Position numbers and translations under genes: made by a program. A model generated the notes under the pieces. That model saw only the letters and a program-made list of their open reading frames with translations. It was not told the DNA's origin and ran no database searches. Shown in pieces: positions 42,560 through 50,987 of a DNA stretch of 55,657 nucleotides (positions are counted from its first letter, which is position 1; every line of letters begins with the position of its first letter). Source of the DNA: Pseudomonadota bacterium (GTDB taxonomy: Bacteria; Bdellovibrionota; Bacteriovoracia; Bacteriovoracales; Bacteriovoracaceae); contig JAIYDC010000080.1 of the NCBI GenBank assembly GCA_027487685.1, forward strand, positions 1 through 55,657, given 5' to 3'.

Positions 42560-43324
42560 CTAGAGTCCAAGGGAATCATCTTCCTCTGCTTTCTTGGCCT
42601 TTTTCTTCTCAACCACCGTAGGCTCGATGGATTTCAGGAAATTCCGGAGCGTGTCCCGTTCCCCTGGAATTGCAAAACCAAAGCGGCACTGGAGGCGGTA
42701 GTCGGGCTTGGTGGTGCTGATGATCTTGCTGCGCATGGCATAGTGGTGGCAGTAGGTGATATCCGCGGTCATCATAAAACTCTGAGGAATCAAGAACTCA
42801 ACTGTGACACTCTGGCCTTGAAGGTACTTATCTTTAGTAAAGCTGAGGATAAACTCCATATTGATGTCAGAGAGGAGAACAAAGCCATAGGAGACCTTGT
42901 CTAGGTCAGGTGCCTGTCGCTGGTAAGGTCGGTCGAGGATGGGGTTCGGTTTTTTGGTATCTAGACCTTGGAGAGTTTGTTCAGCGATGATTTCCTGGGC
43001 TTCGGCCAAAGGATCACTTCCCTCAGTAGCGCCCGCTTCTGGGGCCGCTTCCTCGGGCTTTGATTCCTCTCCCACTTCTTCAAGTAGAGAGGACATACCG
43101 TCTTTTTCTTCCTCAACGGCCCTCAAGGGAACAACGTTATCAACCTCCGGGGTGGAGTTTAAGCTGTAGAACTTTTTAATGTCCTCGATGTAGAGGGGTA
43201 CCCCGGCCGCCTCGCATTCTTTCATCCGTCGCTCGATCGCCGATTCAATCTCATGGCGAAGGCACCACAGCCTAACGGAGATTTTCTTCACTTCCACAGG
43301 ATGGCCGCTCTTATTGTAGATCAT
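42560..43324 (-). CDS. PilZ-like domain protein with acidic linker
   Basis: A 254-residue cytoplasmic protein. The N-terminal part (about 1-65) is a small basic helix-rich domain (SVRLWCLRHEIESAIERRMKE). A Glu/Pro/Ala-rich linker (about 70-115) follows. The C-terminal domain (about 135-235) has the strand order and VSYGFVLLSDINMEFILSF/VTVEFLIP pattern of PilZ folds, but I do not see a clean RxxxR...DxSxxG c-di-GMP signature, so ligand binding is doubtful. It ends in a Lys/Glu/Asp tail. Probably co-transcribed with DUF4340. Confidence 0.5.
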   Translation of the reverse strand: MIYNKSGHPVEVKKISVRLWCLRHEIESAIERRMKECEAAGVPLYIEDIKKFYSLNSTPEVDNVVPLRAVEEEKDGMSSLLEEVGEESKPEEAAPEAGATEGSDPLAEAQEIIAEQTLQGLDTKKPNPILDRPYQRQAPDLDKVSYGFVLLSDINMEFILSFTKDKYLQGQSVTVEFLIPQSFMMTADITYCHHYAMRSKIISTTKPDYRLQCRFGFAIPGERDTLRNFLKSIEPTVVEKKKAKKAEEDDSLGL

Positions 43325-43505
43325 GCGTTTTTACCCTCTTCTTAGTATTTTGACTCATAACTGAATTAAACGAAAGAGTGGAAAAAAGTGGTTGATCTAT
43401 TAAGTCTCTTTAGCCATGAGCGTTAGCTCTTTTTGCCATAGATGTAAGATATTGGCTCAAATCTTACAATTGAGTGATTGAATAACTCTTGAAGCGAGGC
43501 AAGAA

Positions 43506-45176
43506 ATGAAAAAAGTGTCCTTCCTGGGGGCGATCTCACTCACCATCATCTCCACTGCGGCCCTGGCGAAAATGCCTATTGCCCCTATACCCTTTGTTCC
43601 TGGCGAGGTGCTGGTCAAAGTAAGACCTGGGCTTTCAGCGCGCCTCCTGGCAAAAAAGTCTCTTTTTGGTGCTGAGGTAAAAGAAGAGCTGAAGCTCATG
43701 GCAGGGACATACTTACTCCTCAAGAGTACGACTAAGTCCACCCAGGCACTGGCCCAGGATCTTCAAAAATTCCCCGAAGTCGCATTTGCGGAGCCCAATT
43801 TCATCTACACTAGCTTCGGAGCACCTGCGGGCGCACCCTTAGATCCTTTATTTGATAAACTATGGGGTCTTCGCAACACCGGGGCCAATGAACCTGACCG
43901 GACTGGTGGGACAACGTCTACCCCGGGCGTCCTCGGTGCGGATGTTGACGCTCAGAAGGCCTGGGAGCTGGCCCGAGGTTCAAAGAAGATTGTCGTCGCC
44001 GTCATTGATACGGGAATCGACTATAACCATCCCGACCTTCGGAGCAACATGTGGGTTAATCCGGGCGAGATCGCCGGCAATAACATCGATGACGATCAAA
44101 ACGGCTACGTCGATGACATTCACGGTTGGAATGCTGCCAGTAGAAATGGTGATCCCATGGACGGTAACGCTCACGGAACTCACTGCGCTGGAACCATCGG
44201 CGCCGAACACGACAACGGCCTAGGTGTCGCCGGAGTGATGCCGCAGGTGTCTCTTATGGGTGTAAAGTTTCTTTCTGATACTGGTTCTGGGACCCTCGCT
44301 GATGCAGTGGTGGCGATAAACTACGCTACCCGAATGAACGTCGACGTGATGTCAAATTCGTGGGGAGGTGGAGGATATTCCCAGGCCCTCTTCGACGCCA
44401 TCAGCGCCGCTAAAGAAAAAGGAATCATCTTTGTCGCCGCGGCCGGGAACGAAAGCAATAATAACGATGGCCGTGCTTCATTCCCAGCGAGCTATCAAAT
44501 CGACAACGTCATCAGTGTTGCCTCTCATACCGCCCAGGATGTTCTTTCTTCATTTTCAAATTTTGGCCGCCGCACTGTTCACGTCGCGGCCCCAGGCACC
44601 AATATTCTTTCTACAGTCCCGAATGCTGAATACAAGGTTCTGTCCGGGACCTCCATGGCCACACCCCACGTCTCAGGCCTCGTAGGACTTCTCTTGGCAC
44701 AGACGGGCCGCAGGCCAGTACTCGAGGTGCGAGAGCGCCTCATGGCAACGACTGTCCCAGTTGCTGCTTATCGACGGACAACTGCCTCACAGGGCCGGGT
44801 GAATGCGTATAACTTTATCACCGACACCCGCTTGCCACGTCAAGGACCCCTTGAGAGCGCCTGGCGGGTCGAGGCACTTGCCGAGCCTTTTGTAACCGCC
44901 CATCCATATGTGGAGAACACTCGTCTGGCAAAGATCTACCGCTTTCCCGGAGCGAAGTACGTTAAGCTCATCATCGAGCGCTACGACGTTGAAAATGGAT
45001 ACGACTTTCTGACATTGAAAGACGGCAACGGAGCGACGATCGAGCGTCTTACTGGTGTGGGCCAGCGGTATGAGACTGACTTTACAGAATCAGATACGGT
45101 GACTGTGGAGTTTACATCTGACTCGACCCAGAACCGGTGGGGAGTAGAGATACGTGAAGTGAAGGTCGTGTACTAA
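43506..45176 (+). CDS. Secreted subtilisin-family protease with CUB-like domain
   Basis: Exported S8 endopeptidase of 556 residues. It has a signal peptide (about 1-21), an I9-like propeptide (about 28-103, PGEVLVKVRPG to AEPNFIY), and a catalytic domain with Asp168 (AVIDTGIDYNHPDL), His223 (NAHGTHCAGT), oxyanion Asn315 (AAGNES) and Ser383 (SGTSMATPHVSG). Insertions with Asp/Asn (NIDDDQNGYVDD) suggest calcium sites. Residues about 445-556 form a CUB-like beta-sandwich (IERYDVENGYDFLTLKDGNG, VEFTSDST). The ribosome site GAGG precedes the ATG. Likely part of the cell's extracellular digestion set. Confidence 0.93.
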   Translation: MKKVSFLGAISLTIISTAALAKMPIAPIPFVPGEVLVKVRPGLSARLLAKKSLFGAEVKEELKLMAGTYLLLKSTTKSTQALAQDLQKFPEVAFAEPNFIYTSFGAPAGAPLDPLFDKLWGLRNTGANEPDRTGGTTSTPGVLGADVDAQKAWELARGSKKIVVAVIDTGIDYNHPDLRSNMWVNPGEIAGNNIDDDQNGYVDDIHGWNAASRNGDPMDGNAHGTHCAGTIGAEHDNGLGVAGVMPQVSLMGVKFLSDTGSGTLADAVVAINYATRMNVDVMSNSWGGGGYSQALFDAISAAKEKGIIFVAAAGNESNNNDGRASFPASYQIDNVISVASHTAQDVLSSFSNFGRRTVHVAAPGTNILSTVPNAEYKVLSGTSMATPHVSGLVGLLLAQTGRRPVLEVRERLMATTVPVAAYRRTTASQGRVNAYNFITDTRLPRQGPLESAWRVEALAEPFVTAHPYVENTRLAKIYRFPGAKYVKLIIERYDVENGYDFLTLKDGNGATIERLTGVGQRYETDFTESDTVTVEFTSDSTQNRWGVEIREVKVVY

Positions 45177-45211
45177 AAAAAAAGGCCCACATTCGTGGGC
45201 CCGTAACTTTT
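45174..45211. terminator. Bidirectional terminator between subtilase and rpmB
   Basis: A GGCCCAC/GTGGGCC stem with an ATTC loop (45184-45201) has a long A run before it (U run on the minus strand, for rpmB) and CTTTTT after it (for the protease). Confidence 0.85.
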
Positions 45212-45233
45212 TATGGTTAAATTTATACTACAA

Positions 45234-45455
45234 TTATTTGTAGTACTTACGTAAAAATTTAGAGAGACCCATCTTATCGAGTGTCTTGATGGTTGATGTT
45301 GCGAGCTTCAGACGAATCGTTTGACCAGACTCAGGGTCGAAGATTTTTTTCGTCTTAAGGTTAGGCTGCTTGAAGGTCCGTGTCTTGATGTTTGAGTGAG
45401 ACACAGTATGGTTTGCCTGACGGCTTTTTCCTGTGAGATCGCATTGACGTGCCAT
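45234..45455 (-). CDS. rpmB: 50S ribosomal protein L28
   Basis: A 73-residue basic protein of the large ribosomal subunit. From ATG 45455 (AAGGAA 6 nt upstream) it reads MARQCDLTGKSRQANHTVSH, then KTRTFKQPNLKTKKI, IRLKLATSTIKTLDK, all matching L28. The longer frame upstream adds no homologous residues. It carries its own terminator and likely promoter, and is divergent from the transketolase gene. Confidence 0.95.
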   Translation of the reverse strand: MARQCDLTGKSRQANHTVSHSNIKTRTFKQPNLKTKKIFDPESGQTIRLKLATSTIKTLDKMGLSKFLRKYYK

Positions 45456-45498
45456 AATCATTTCCTTGTCGTTAGTCTTAATGATGTAAAGTCTCAAG

Positions 45499-45527
45499 AA
45501 TCTATCCGCATCCAGGCTCCTTGGCAA
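45499..45527 (-). promoter_or_regulatory. Probable rpmB promoter
   Basis: On the minus strand TTGCCA (45527-45522) and TAGATT (45504-45499) are separated by 17 nt, giving a leader of about 35 nt before rpmB. Confidence 0.45.
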
Positions 45528-45616
45528 GTCTAAAACTGAAGAATCTTGTGGACTTACCTATGCATGAGTTTCATACTCTTGCCATTCCATTTTTCATTCT
45601 AAAAGGCGGTCGTTTT

Positions 45617-47920
45617 ATGTCACTTAAGCCCTTGAATATTAAATCAAAACTTCTCCCTTCTCCCACTTCAGAACCCCGTTATTCAATCATAATTAAAGAT
45701 GCAAAACATAAAGAAATTAAACTCGCCCATCCCAAGGCCGTGCGCTCACTGATTGCTCTGATGGATCTCGCTGCTGTTAATGGAGGGGCCGCTTGTCACT
45801 GGGGTGGGCCATCGGCGATGACAGAGACTTGGACCGCCCTCCACGGAATCATGTTTAAAGAAAAGAATTGGTTTGAAAAATATAATTTTGTGAATGACAT
45901 CGGACACGCGGAGAACGGAATCTACGCGCTCCGAACTGTCCTGGGTTACGGAGACTTAACACTTGAGGGCCTGAGCGGCTTTCGGTCGATGGATTCAAAG
46001 CTCACTGGTCATGGCGAGTCTCACCTCTACCCAGAAGGTGTTCTCCTTTCGAACGGTCCCCTTGGATCGGCCTTTCCTCAAGCTCAGGGATTGGCGGTTG
46101 CCGATAAGCTCTCTGGTTCAAATCGTGTGACCATCGTTTCTCTCTCCGACGGCGCCTCATTTGAGGGTGAGGCAAAGGAAGCTTTTGCGGCCATCCCTGG
46201 TCTGGCCCTGAAGGGGATGACGAATCCATTCGTTCTTCTAATTTCGGATAACAATACTAAGCTCGGCGGACGAATCGACAAAGATGCTTTTTCCATGCAG
46301 CCAACCTATGAGACCCTCGCGACTCAAGGCTGGGAAGTGATCAAGGTCGACAACGGTCATGATCTCGAAAAAATGTACCAAGTCCTCGAGAAGGCCATCA
46401 AAACGGCCGAGAAAAACGCCACAAAGCCAGTGTGCGTTTGGATCAAAACCATCAAAGGCCACGGGGTGAAGGCAACCGCTGATTCCGCCTCAGGTGGTCA
46501 CGGCTTTCCACTCAAACCATTTGATGAGGCGATCCACGCTTTCCTGAAAGAGATCTGGAGCGATGAAGAAGTTCCGACCGAGCTCACGAGCTGGGCGAAG
46601 AAGCTTGCGGAAAAACCAGCTAAGACTGAAAATGCCTCTGGGCCTAAGAAAGATAAAATTCAAGTCGGCGTTGCTAAGGCGCTCTCAAAAGCAGCAAAGG
46701 ACGGCTATCCTGTTTTCTCAGTAACCTCCGACCTTCAGGGCTCGACCGGTGTCAAGGCCTTCCATTCTGAATTCCCGGACCGCTTCGTTGACGTTGGTGT
46801 GGCCGAGTCGAACATGGTCTCCATGGCCGTGGGCCTTTCAAAGGCGGGTTTCATCCCTGTCGTTGACACCTTTGCGGCGTTTGGAGTTACTAAGGGGAAT
46901 CTTCCGCTGATCATGGGTTCCCTCTCCCAAGCACCGATCATCGCAGTCTTTTCGCACACGGGCTTCCAGGACGCCGCCGACGGTGCTTCTCACCAGTCAC
47001 TCACGTACCTCGCGGCCCTTGCGAGCATCCCGCATGTTAATCTCGTTAACGTTGCCTCTGCTCGCGAAGCTGAGGAGTATGTTTATCAAGCGGTGAAAAA
47101 GATCGCCGCGGCCCGAGAGGCAGGCCAGGATGGTGAGTCCTACGTCTTCTTCGTCGGTCGGGAAAACTTCGCGCTCGAAGTGGCGCCGGAGCTTGCTTAT
47201 CAGCTTCACAAGCCTCAGCGTTTGCGCGAAGGGGCTGACGTCACGATCGTGGTCTCCGGCTCACTTGCGGCCAAAGGTCTTGAGGCCGCCGATGCTCTCG
47301 CTCGTCGAGGGATTGACGCCACAGTCATTAATCATAGTTTCGTGAATCAGTCGGACTTCGCCCAGATTGGTAACTGGGTCGCCGAGGGTGGTTCAAAAGT
47401 TATTACCGTCGAGGACCACCAGCTGATCGGTGGCATGGGGGCCCAGCTTGTGCATCAGCTGAAGCTCCTTGGTTTGGAGTTTGATGTCGTTTCCCTTGCG
47501 GTGCGTGGGGAGTTTGGTCAGAGTGCCTACTCGGCCGACGAACTGTACGCTAAGCACCATCTGGATTCTCATGCTATTATCGAAGCCGCTGTAAGGCTCC
47601 AGGGCAAGGGAAGTTTCATGAATTTTGATGCCGAAGTTTTGATGACGAAGTGGAAAGAGGTCTCCGCCGAGGCCAAGCGTAAGTGGGACTCGATCTCCGA
47701 AAAGGACCTAGATAAGGTGAAGGGAAATGCGGTTGCGATGGTCTCTTTGATCCAGGAAAAGTTTGGGATCTCCCGGGAAGACGCCGCAAAAAAAGTGGAA
47801 GAACTTTTGGCGCGATACCCGAAGGAAGAAATAAAAGCTCGAGTTGGGGAGACGGCGATGAAGGCCCTCGGCACAGCGAACACTATCTTTGACCAGGTTA
47901 AGTCGAAGATTAAAAAGTAA
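45617..47920 (+). CDS. tkt: Transketolase with an added C-terminal CsbD-like domain
   Basis: Thiamine-diphosphate enzyme linking glycolysis and the pentose-phosphate pathway by moving two-carbon units. ATG 45617 has AGGCGG at good spacing. The first 660 or so residues cover the transketolase domains: GHGESHLYPEGVLLSNGPLG, SLSDGASFEGEAKEAF (ThDP/Mg region), then VTSDLQGSTGVK and GVAESNMVSMAVGL of the pyrimidine domain. Residues about 676-731 then read KWKEVSAEAKRKWDSIS, EKDLDKVKGN, EKFGISREDAAKKVEELL, the pattern of a CsbD/YjbJ stress-protein domain, followed by a basic helical tail. Normal transketolases end near residue 660. Confidence 0.88.
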   Translation: MSLKPLNIKSKLLPSPTSEPRYSIIIKDAKHKEIKLAHPKAVRSLIALMDLAAVNGGAACHWGGPSAMTETWTALHGIMFKEKNWFEKYNFVNDIGHAENGIYALRTVLGYGDLTLEGLSGFRSMDSKLTGHGESHLYPEGVLLSNGPLGSAFPQAQGLAVADKLSGSNRVTIVSLSDGASFEGEAKEAFAAIPGLALKGMTNPFVLLISDNNTKLGGRIDKDAFSMQPTYETLATQGWEVIKVDNGHDLEKMYQVLEKAIKTAEKNATKPVCVWIKTIKGHGVKATADSASGGHGFPLKPFDEAIHAFLKEIWSDEEVPTELTSWAKKLAEKPAKTENASGPKKDKIQVGVAKALSKAAKDGYPVFSVTSDLQGSTGVKAFHSEFPDRFVDVGVAESNMVSMAVGLSKAGFIPVVDTFAAFGVTKGNLPLIMGSLSQAPIIAVFSHTGFQDAADGASHQSLTYLAALASIPHVNLVNVASAREAEEYVYQAVKKIAAAREAGQDGESYVFFVGRENFALEVAPELAYQLHKPQRLREGADVTIVVSGSLAAKGLEAADALARRGIDATVINHSFVNQSDFAQIGNWVAEGGSKVITVEDHQLIGGMGAQLVHQLKLLGLEFDVVSLAVRGEFGQSAYSADELYAKHHLDSHAIIEAAVRLQGKGSFMNFDAEVLMTKWKEVSAEAKRKWDSISEKDLDKVKGNAVAMVSLIQEKFGISREDAAKKVEELLARYPKEEIKARVGETAMKALGTANTIFDQVKSKIKK

Positions 47921-48028
47921 GTTACTACTATTTGAAAGAGTGACGAAAGGCAGTTCTATTTTCTTTCTTTTCGGGAGCACCGAAGTCTGGATGAAAAGAG
48001 TGCTGTAAAATCCGGGACTCTTTGAGTT

Positions 48029-48556
48029 TTAACTGCACCAGCCAGCGATGATGATGCGTTCTCCTGCTGTGACCTGATGGATCTTGTGTTCAAATCCATA
48101 AGGGCCTGTGAGAAAGAGAATCATGTCACCAAAGGGTGGAGTCGCAATCTCTAAGAAAGCTTCCTGACCCTTGCGCCTCACGCCGAGGTGACCTCCTGAA
48201 ATGCTCTCTGGGTTCTCAGTAAGGGAGAGAGAAAAGGCAAAGACTCGTGAGCCATCATCGTGCCAGATTCCGTCTTCCTCCCAATCATTCTGCGCATTCC
48301 TGAGACTGATGATGAATTCAATGCCAGAAAAGTCATGGTAGTTGCGGAGGTGATTGAAGAGACCTCCGCCATGATCAGTGAGGAGTCGGATTTGCTGGTC
48401 GAGTTGATCCCAGTGCCGATTGCGGACCGCGCTTAGGATTTCATTTCCAAGAGGAAAAGACGACATATGGAAACCGGCAGAAAAGAGTGCGGGATTTTTT
48501 AACATAGAACCGCATCTTGTCAGGCAGCTTTTATCTTTGTCAAACGCCAAGTCCAT
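48029..48556 (-). CDS. Fe(II)/2-oxoglutarate dioxygenase (prolyl-4-hydroxylase type)
   Basis: Small predicted hydroxylase of 175 residues. The iron triad is His99-x-Asp101 (IWHDDGSR) and His160 (KIHQVTAGERIII), with Arg167 as the 2-oxoglutarate anchor. The strand SISGGHLGVRR matches the P4Hc core. The start is uncertain: ATG 48556 has no good ribosome site, and ATG 48502 (MLKNPALF) would also keep all catalytic residues. It is a different subfamily from the PhyH-type enzyme at 7032. The substrate, free or protein-bound, is unknown. Confidence 0.75.
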   Translation of the reverse strand: MDLAFDKDKSCLTRCGSMLKNPALFSAGFHMSSFPLGNEILSAVRNRHWDQLDQQIRLLTDHGGGLFNHLRNYHDFSGIEFIISLRNAQNDWEEDGIWHDDGSRVFAFSLSLTENPESISGGHLGVRRKGQEAFLEIATPPFGDMILFLTGPYGFEHKIHQVTAGERIIIAGWCS

Positions 48557-48685
48557 GGATTTTTGAGCCTTGCGAAGGACTCTACTTAACTCGGAGATCT
48601 GTCCACAGCACCTCCCATTTACGGCCCAGGATTATGAGCGAGAGAATAGAGGTCGAGGTGGAATAATTTTGACAGGAAAAATTCA

Positions 48686-49552
48686 ATGAATAACCAATCT
48701 CTCTATAGCATCGGTCCCCTCATGAAGGCCGCGCGAAAGTTTAGGAAGCTCAACCAGGCCGACGTGGCGCAAGCGATTGGATGCTCGCAAAGTGCGCTTT
48801 CGAAAATGGAGCACGATCTCTTAGTTCCCTCGGCGCCGCAGTGGTTTCTCTTCGCCCGGTTCACATCCATCGCGCCCGAGTCCCTCGAGGCGGGAATCAT
48901 CGACCGGCATTTGAAAGTTAAGTTTAATGACGATCAGGTCTCCCTAGGATTTAAGATTCCTAAAAGGTACCGCCTTCACCGCGCCGAAAAAGTACGTGAA
49001 ATTTATCCCTTCCTTCAGTACCTTGAAAAAAACATGAAGCCTCCGCTTCATAGCGAGTTTATGCTCTCAACGGGCCTTGATGCTGAATTTTTCCTAGACT
49101 TTGATAATCTCATCAGCTTCCAGCTCTTTCTTGATGCCGCTGATTTTTTTCTGAAACTGGGTCTAGGCTCTTCGGAGGAGATTAAGGAGATCGTGCGCAT
49201 GGGGCAAAACGAGATCTACTGGGATGATTTTGACATCGAATGGCGTAAGCTTGAGTCGACGCAGTCCCTGCTTGAGGCTTTTGCCCGTGAACAGGTTTTT
49301 TTTCAGTCCGACTTCCAGATCAAGGTTGAGAATCTGACTGGCAAGGTGATAGTGAACTACTACCCTGAGTACCATTTAAAGCAGATGGCCACCAATGCGG
49401 CGCCCGAGTTGATAGGGTTTCTCAACACCTATCGGGCGGCGACACTCGAAAATCTGGTGGATAAATTCGTTGCCCATCGCATTCACGTTGACCTCATCCC
49501 CGAGGTGGCCGCGTCTCCTCTGGCGGCGAGGTTTGAAGTTCGAGCAGCCTAG
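48686..49552 (+). CDS. XRE-type HTH regulator with a large C-terminal domain
   Basis: Putative transcription factor of 288 residues. The N-terminal HTH (about 9-60) reads IGPLMKAARKFRKLNQADVAQ then AIGCSQSALSKMEHDLLVPS, matching XRE/Cro family. The remaining 220 residues contain no domain I recognise; they are helical with an EIYWDDFDIEW stretch and a later NLTGKVIVNYYPEYHLKQM that may sense a ligand. AGGAAA precedes the ATG. It stands alone, so its targets are unknown. Confidence 0.75.
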   Translation: MNNQSLYSIGPLMKAARKFRKLNQADVAQAIGCSQSALSKMEHDLLVPSAPQWFLFARFTSIAPESLEAGIIDRHLKVKFNDDQVSLGFKIPKRYRLHRAEKVREIYPFLQYLEKNMKPPLHSEFMLSTGLDAEFFLDFDNLISFQLFLDAADFFLKLGLGSSEEIKEIVRMGQNEIYWDDFDIEWRKLESTQSLLEAFAREQVFFQSDFQIKVENLTGKVIVNYYPEYHLKQMATNAAPELIGFLNTYRAATLENLVDKFVAHRIHVDLIPEVAASPLAARFEVRAA

Positions 49553-49596
49553 ATTTTAGGAAAGGGGTAGTAGAATTCTATAAAGGTCATACCTAA

Positions 49597-49661
49597 GACT
49601 TTGCAACGCTTTCCTAAGGATCTACCCAAGGCAAGTAGAGGATAGGAAATGATGCAAAGTC
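49597..49661. ncRNA. 65-nt nested hairpin, candidate structured RNA or 3' element
   Basis: The arms GACTTTGCA/TGCAAAGTC, TTTCCTA/TAGGAAA and TCTAC/GTAGA nest in order around a small loop, separated by small internal bulges. It lies between two convergent genes, 14 nt past the DUF1554 stop on the minus strand. There is no U tract on either side. It could be a small RNA, an mRNA-stabilising element or a repeat. Confidence 0.4.
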
Positions 49662-49674
49662 GAAAGGCCAAGAC

Positions 49675-50268
49675 TTATTGCTGAATACAGTAGAGCCGGC
49701 GAGTCGTGTTATTGCATGTGACGTCACTAAAATAAATCCATTCATAATCTATCACATCTGATAATCCGTAGATTGCGAGAGCTCCTGATGAGTTGCTACT
49801 CCAACCACTGCAATTTTCTAACCGAGGAACTCCGTTAACTGAAAGACCTGTGAACACGTTGAATCGTGTTGTTGTTACTGGATTAATTAAATCCTGCGGT
49901 AACAATCCATTAGAATCAGAAGTCTCGATAAGTGTGCCGTCTGTTCTCGTATATTGTGTGTTTGGCTTGATGACCCAGTCAATCTGGGCACCTGCGGTTC
50001 CATCGCGTTGACTATCTACACCAATATAGGCCTTATAGGTTCCATCTCCTGGATTATTGGCATCAGAAGCACATCGTGAGTCTGCTCCGGCGACTCCACC
50101 AAGATTCCCATCTGAGCTTGCTGCTGTAACAAAGATCTTGCACGGGTCACATGAATCACTATCACCCCCGGTAGTGTCTAAATCGATACCTGAAACTCCT
50201 CCATCTTCACAGCTACATAAAAGGACTAATAAAATAAGTATTAATATTTTTTTAGAATTTATAACCAT
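49675..50268 (-). CDS. DUF1554-type lipoprotein (C-type-lectin-like)
   Basis: A 197-residue lipoprotein with lipobox LLCSCED (Cys about 20). The mature part matches DUF1554, best known from Leptospira surface proteins: KIFVTAASSDGNLGGVAGAD and SRCASDANNPGDGTYKAYI near the N-terminus, then LENCSGWSSNSSGALAIYG and CNNTTRRLYCIQQ at the end. The cysteine pattern supports two disulfides. It is co-directional with, and overlaps by 17 bp, the 50252 barrel gene; both are A+T-rich, suggesting joint acquisition. It probably sits on the cell surface and binds carbohydrate or host/prey ligands (inferred). Confidence 0.8.
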   Translation of the reverse strand: MVINSKKILILILLVLLCSCEDGGVSGIDLDTTGGDSDSCDPCKIFVTAASSDGNLGGVAGADSRCASDANNPGDGTYKAYIGVDSQRDGTAGAQIDWVIKPNTQYTRTDGTLIETSDSNGLLPQDLINPVTTTRFNVFTGLSVNGVPRLENCSGWSSNSSGALAIYGLSDVIDYEWIYFSDVTCNNTTRRLYCIQQ

Positions 50269-50881
50269 AAATGATCCCCATTGAGCTGTAGTTTACGATA
50301 AAGTCGCCTTTAAGGGTTGCCTCACCCTCGCCCAGGTCTACTTTGGTATACTGAACTTTACTGTATTCAAGACCAAAAAATGTATTTGGGCTTAATCTGT
50401 AATTGATTTGAAATCCGAACGAGGCAAGTTTTGGAGAGTTTAGAGAGGTCTCAACTCCACTCTCGCTCCTTTTATCGTTTTTGAGGTCTGAGTAAACAAC
50501 TGGCTTAAGCACAAAAAGAAAACTCCCCAATCCAATACCCAGGACAGGAGACACATTGAGCTGTGTTCCCGCCATATTGGTATTGTTGACTTCGCTCGCC
50601 TTGGTTTTTTGTTTAAAGAGGTTGTACTCACCCGACGCACCTAAGAGGAAGGGTCCCAATGTTTTTCCGAACATAAGTTCTCCGCCAAAAGTGTACATGT
50701 CACGTGTTTCAATAGATTTTCCGTCTGCGGTACCTGCGTCGCCAAGTCCACCTTTGGCCGCTATAGAGAGATACCAGCCAGACGAGCGGCCGCCACCTCC
50801 TCCACCCATCGCTTGAGCGAGAGTGTGACTAGCTGTAAGTAGGCTTAACAGTCCAATTCCAAATGTAAATAATCGTCTCAT
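50252..50881 (-). CDS. Small outer-membrane beta-barrel protein
   Basis: A 209-residue exported protein. After the signal peptide (cleaved near TLAQAM) comes a glycine run (GGGGGG) and then about eight alternating strands, ending in a C-terminal Phe (IIYGYKF), the usual outer-membrane insertion signal. Strands such as YLSIAAKGGLGDAG, FGGELMFGKTLG and LSPNTFFGLEYSKVQYTKV fit an OmpW/OmpA-like eight-strand barrel. It is translated with the DUF1554 lipoprotein, whose start overlaps its end, so the two may act together at the surface. Confidence 0.72.
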   Translation of the reverse strand: MRRLFTFGIGLLSLLTASHTLAQAMGGGGGGRSSGWYLSIAAKGGLGDAGTADGKSIETRDMYTFGGELMFGKTLGPFLLGASGEYNLFKQKTKASEVNNTNMAGTQLNVSPVLGIGLGSFLFVLKPVVYSDLKNDKRSESGVETSLNSPKLASFGFQINYRLSPNTFFGLEYSKVQYTKVDLGEGEATLKGDFIVNYSSMGIIYGYKF

Positions 50882-50987
50882 TCATTACTCCAGTTTGAAA
50901 TGCACTTCTATTTAATCATATCTACAAAAAAAGCGTACTGAAGTAGCCGAGTTTATGAATGCTCTCTGATTAGTCGACTGCTGCGTT

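Noticed and set aside
49597-49661. Rho-independent terminator for DUF1554
   Set aside because: No U tract follows on the minus strand, so terminator status is not supported; kept as a structured element.
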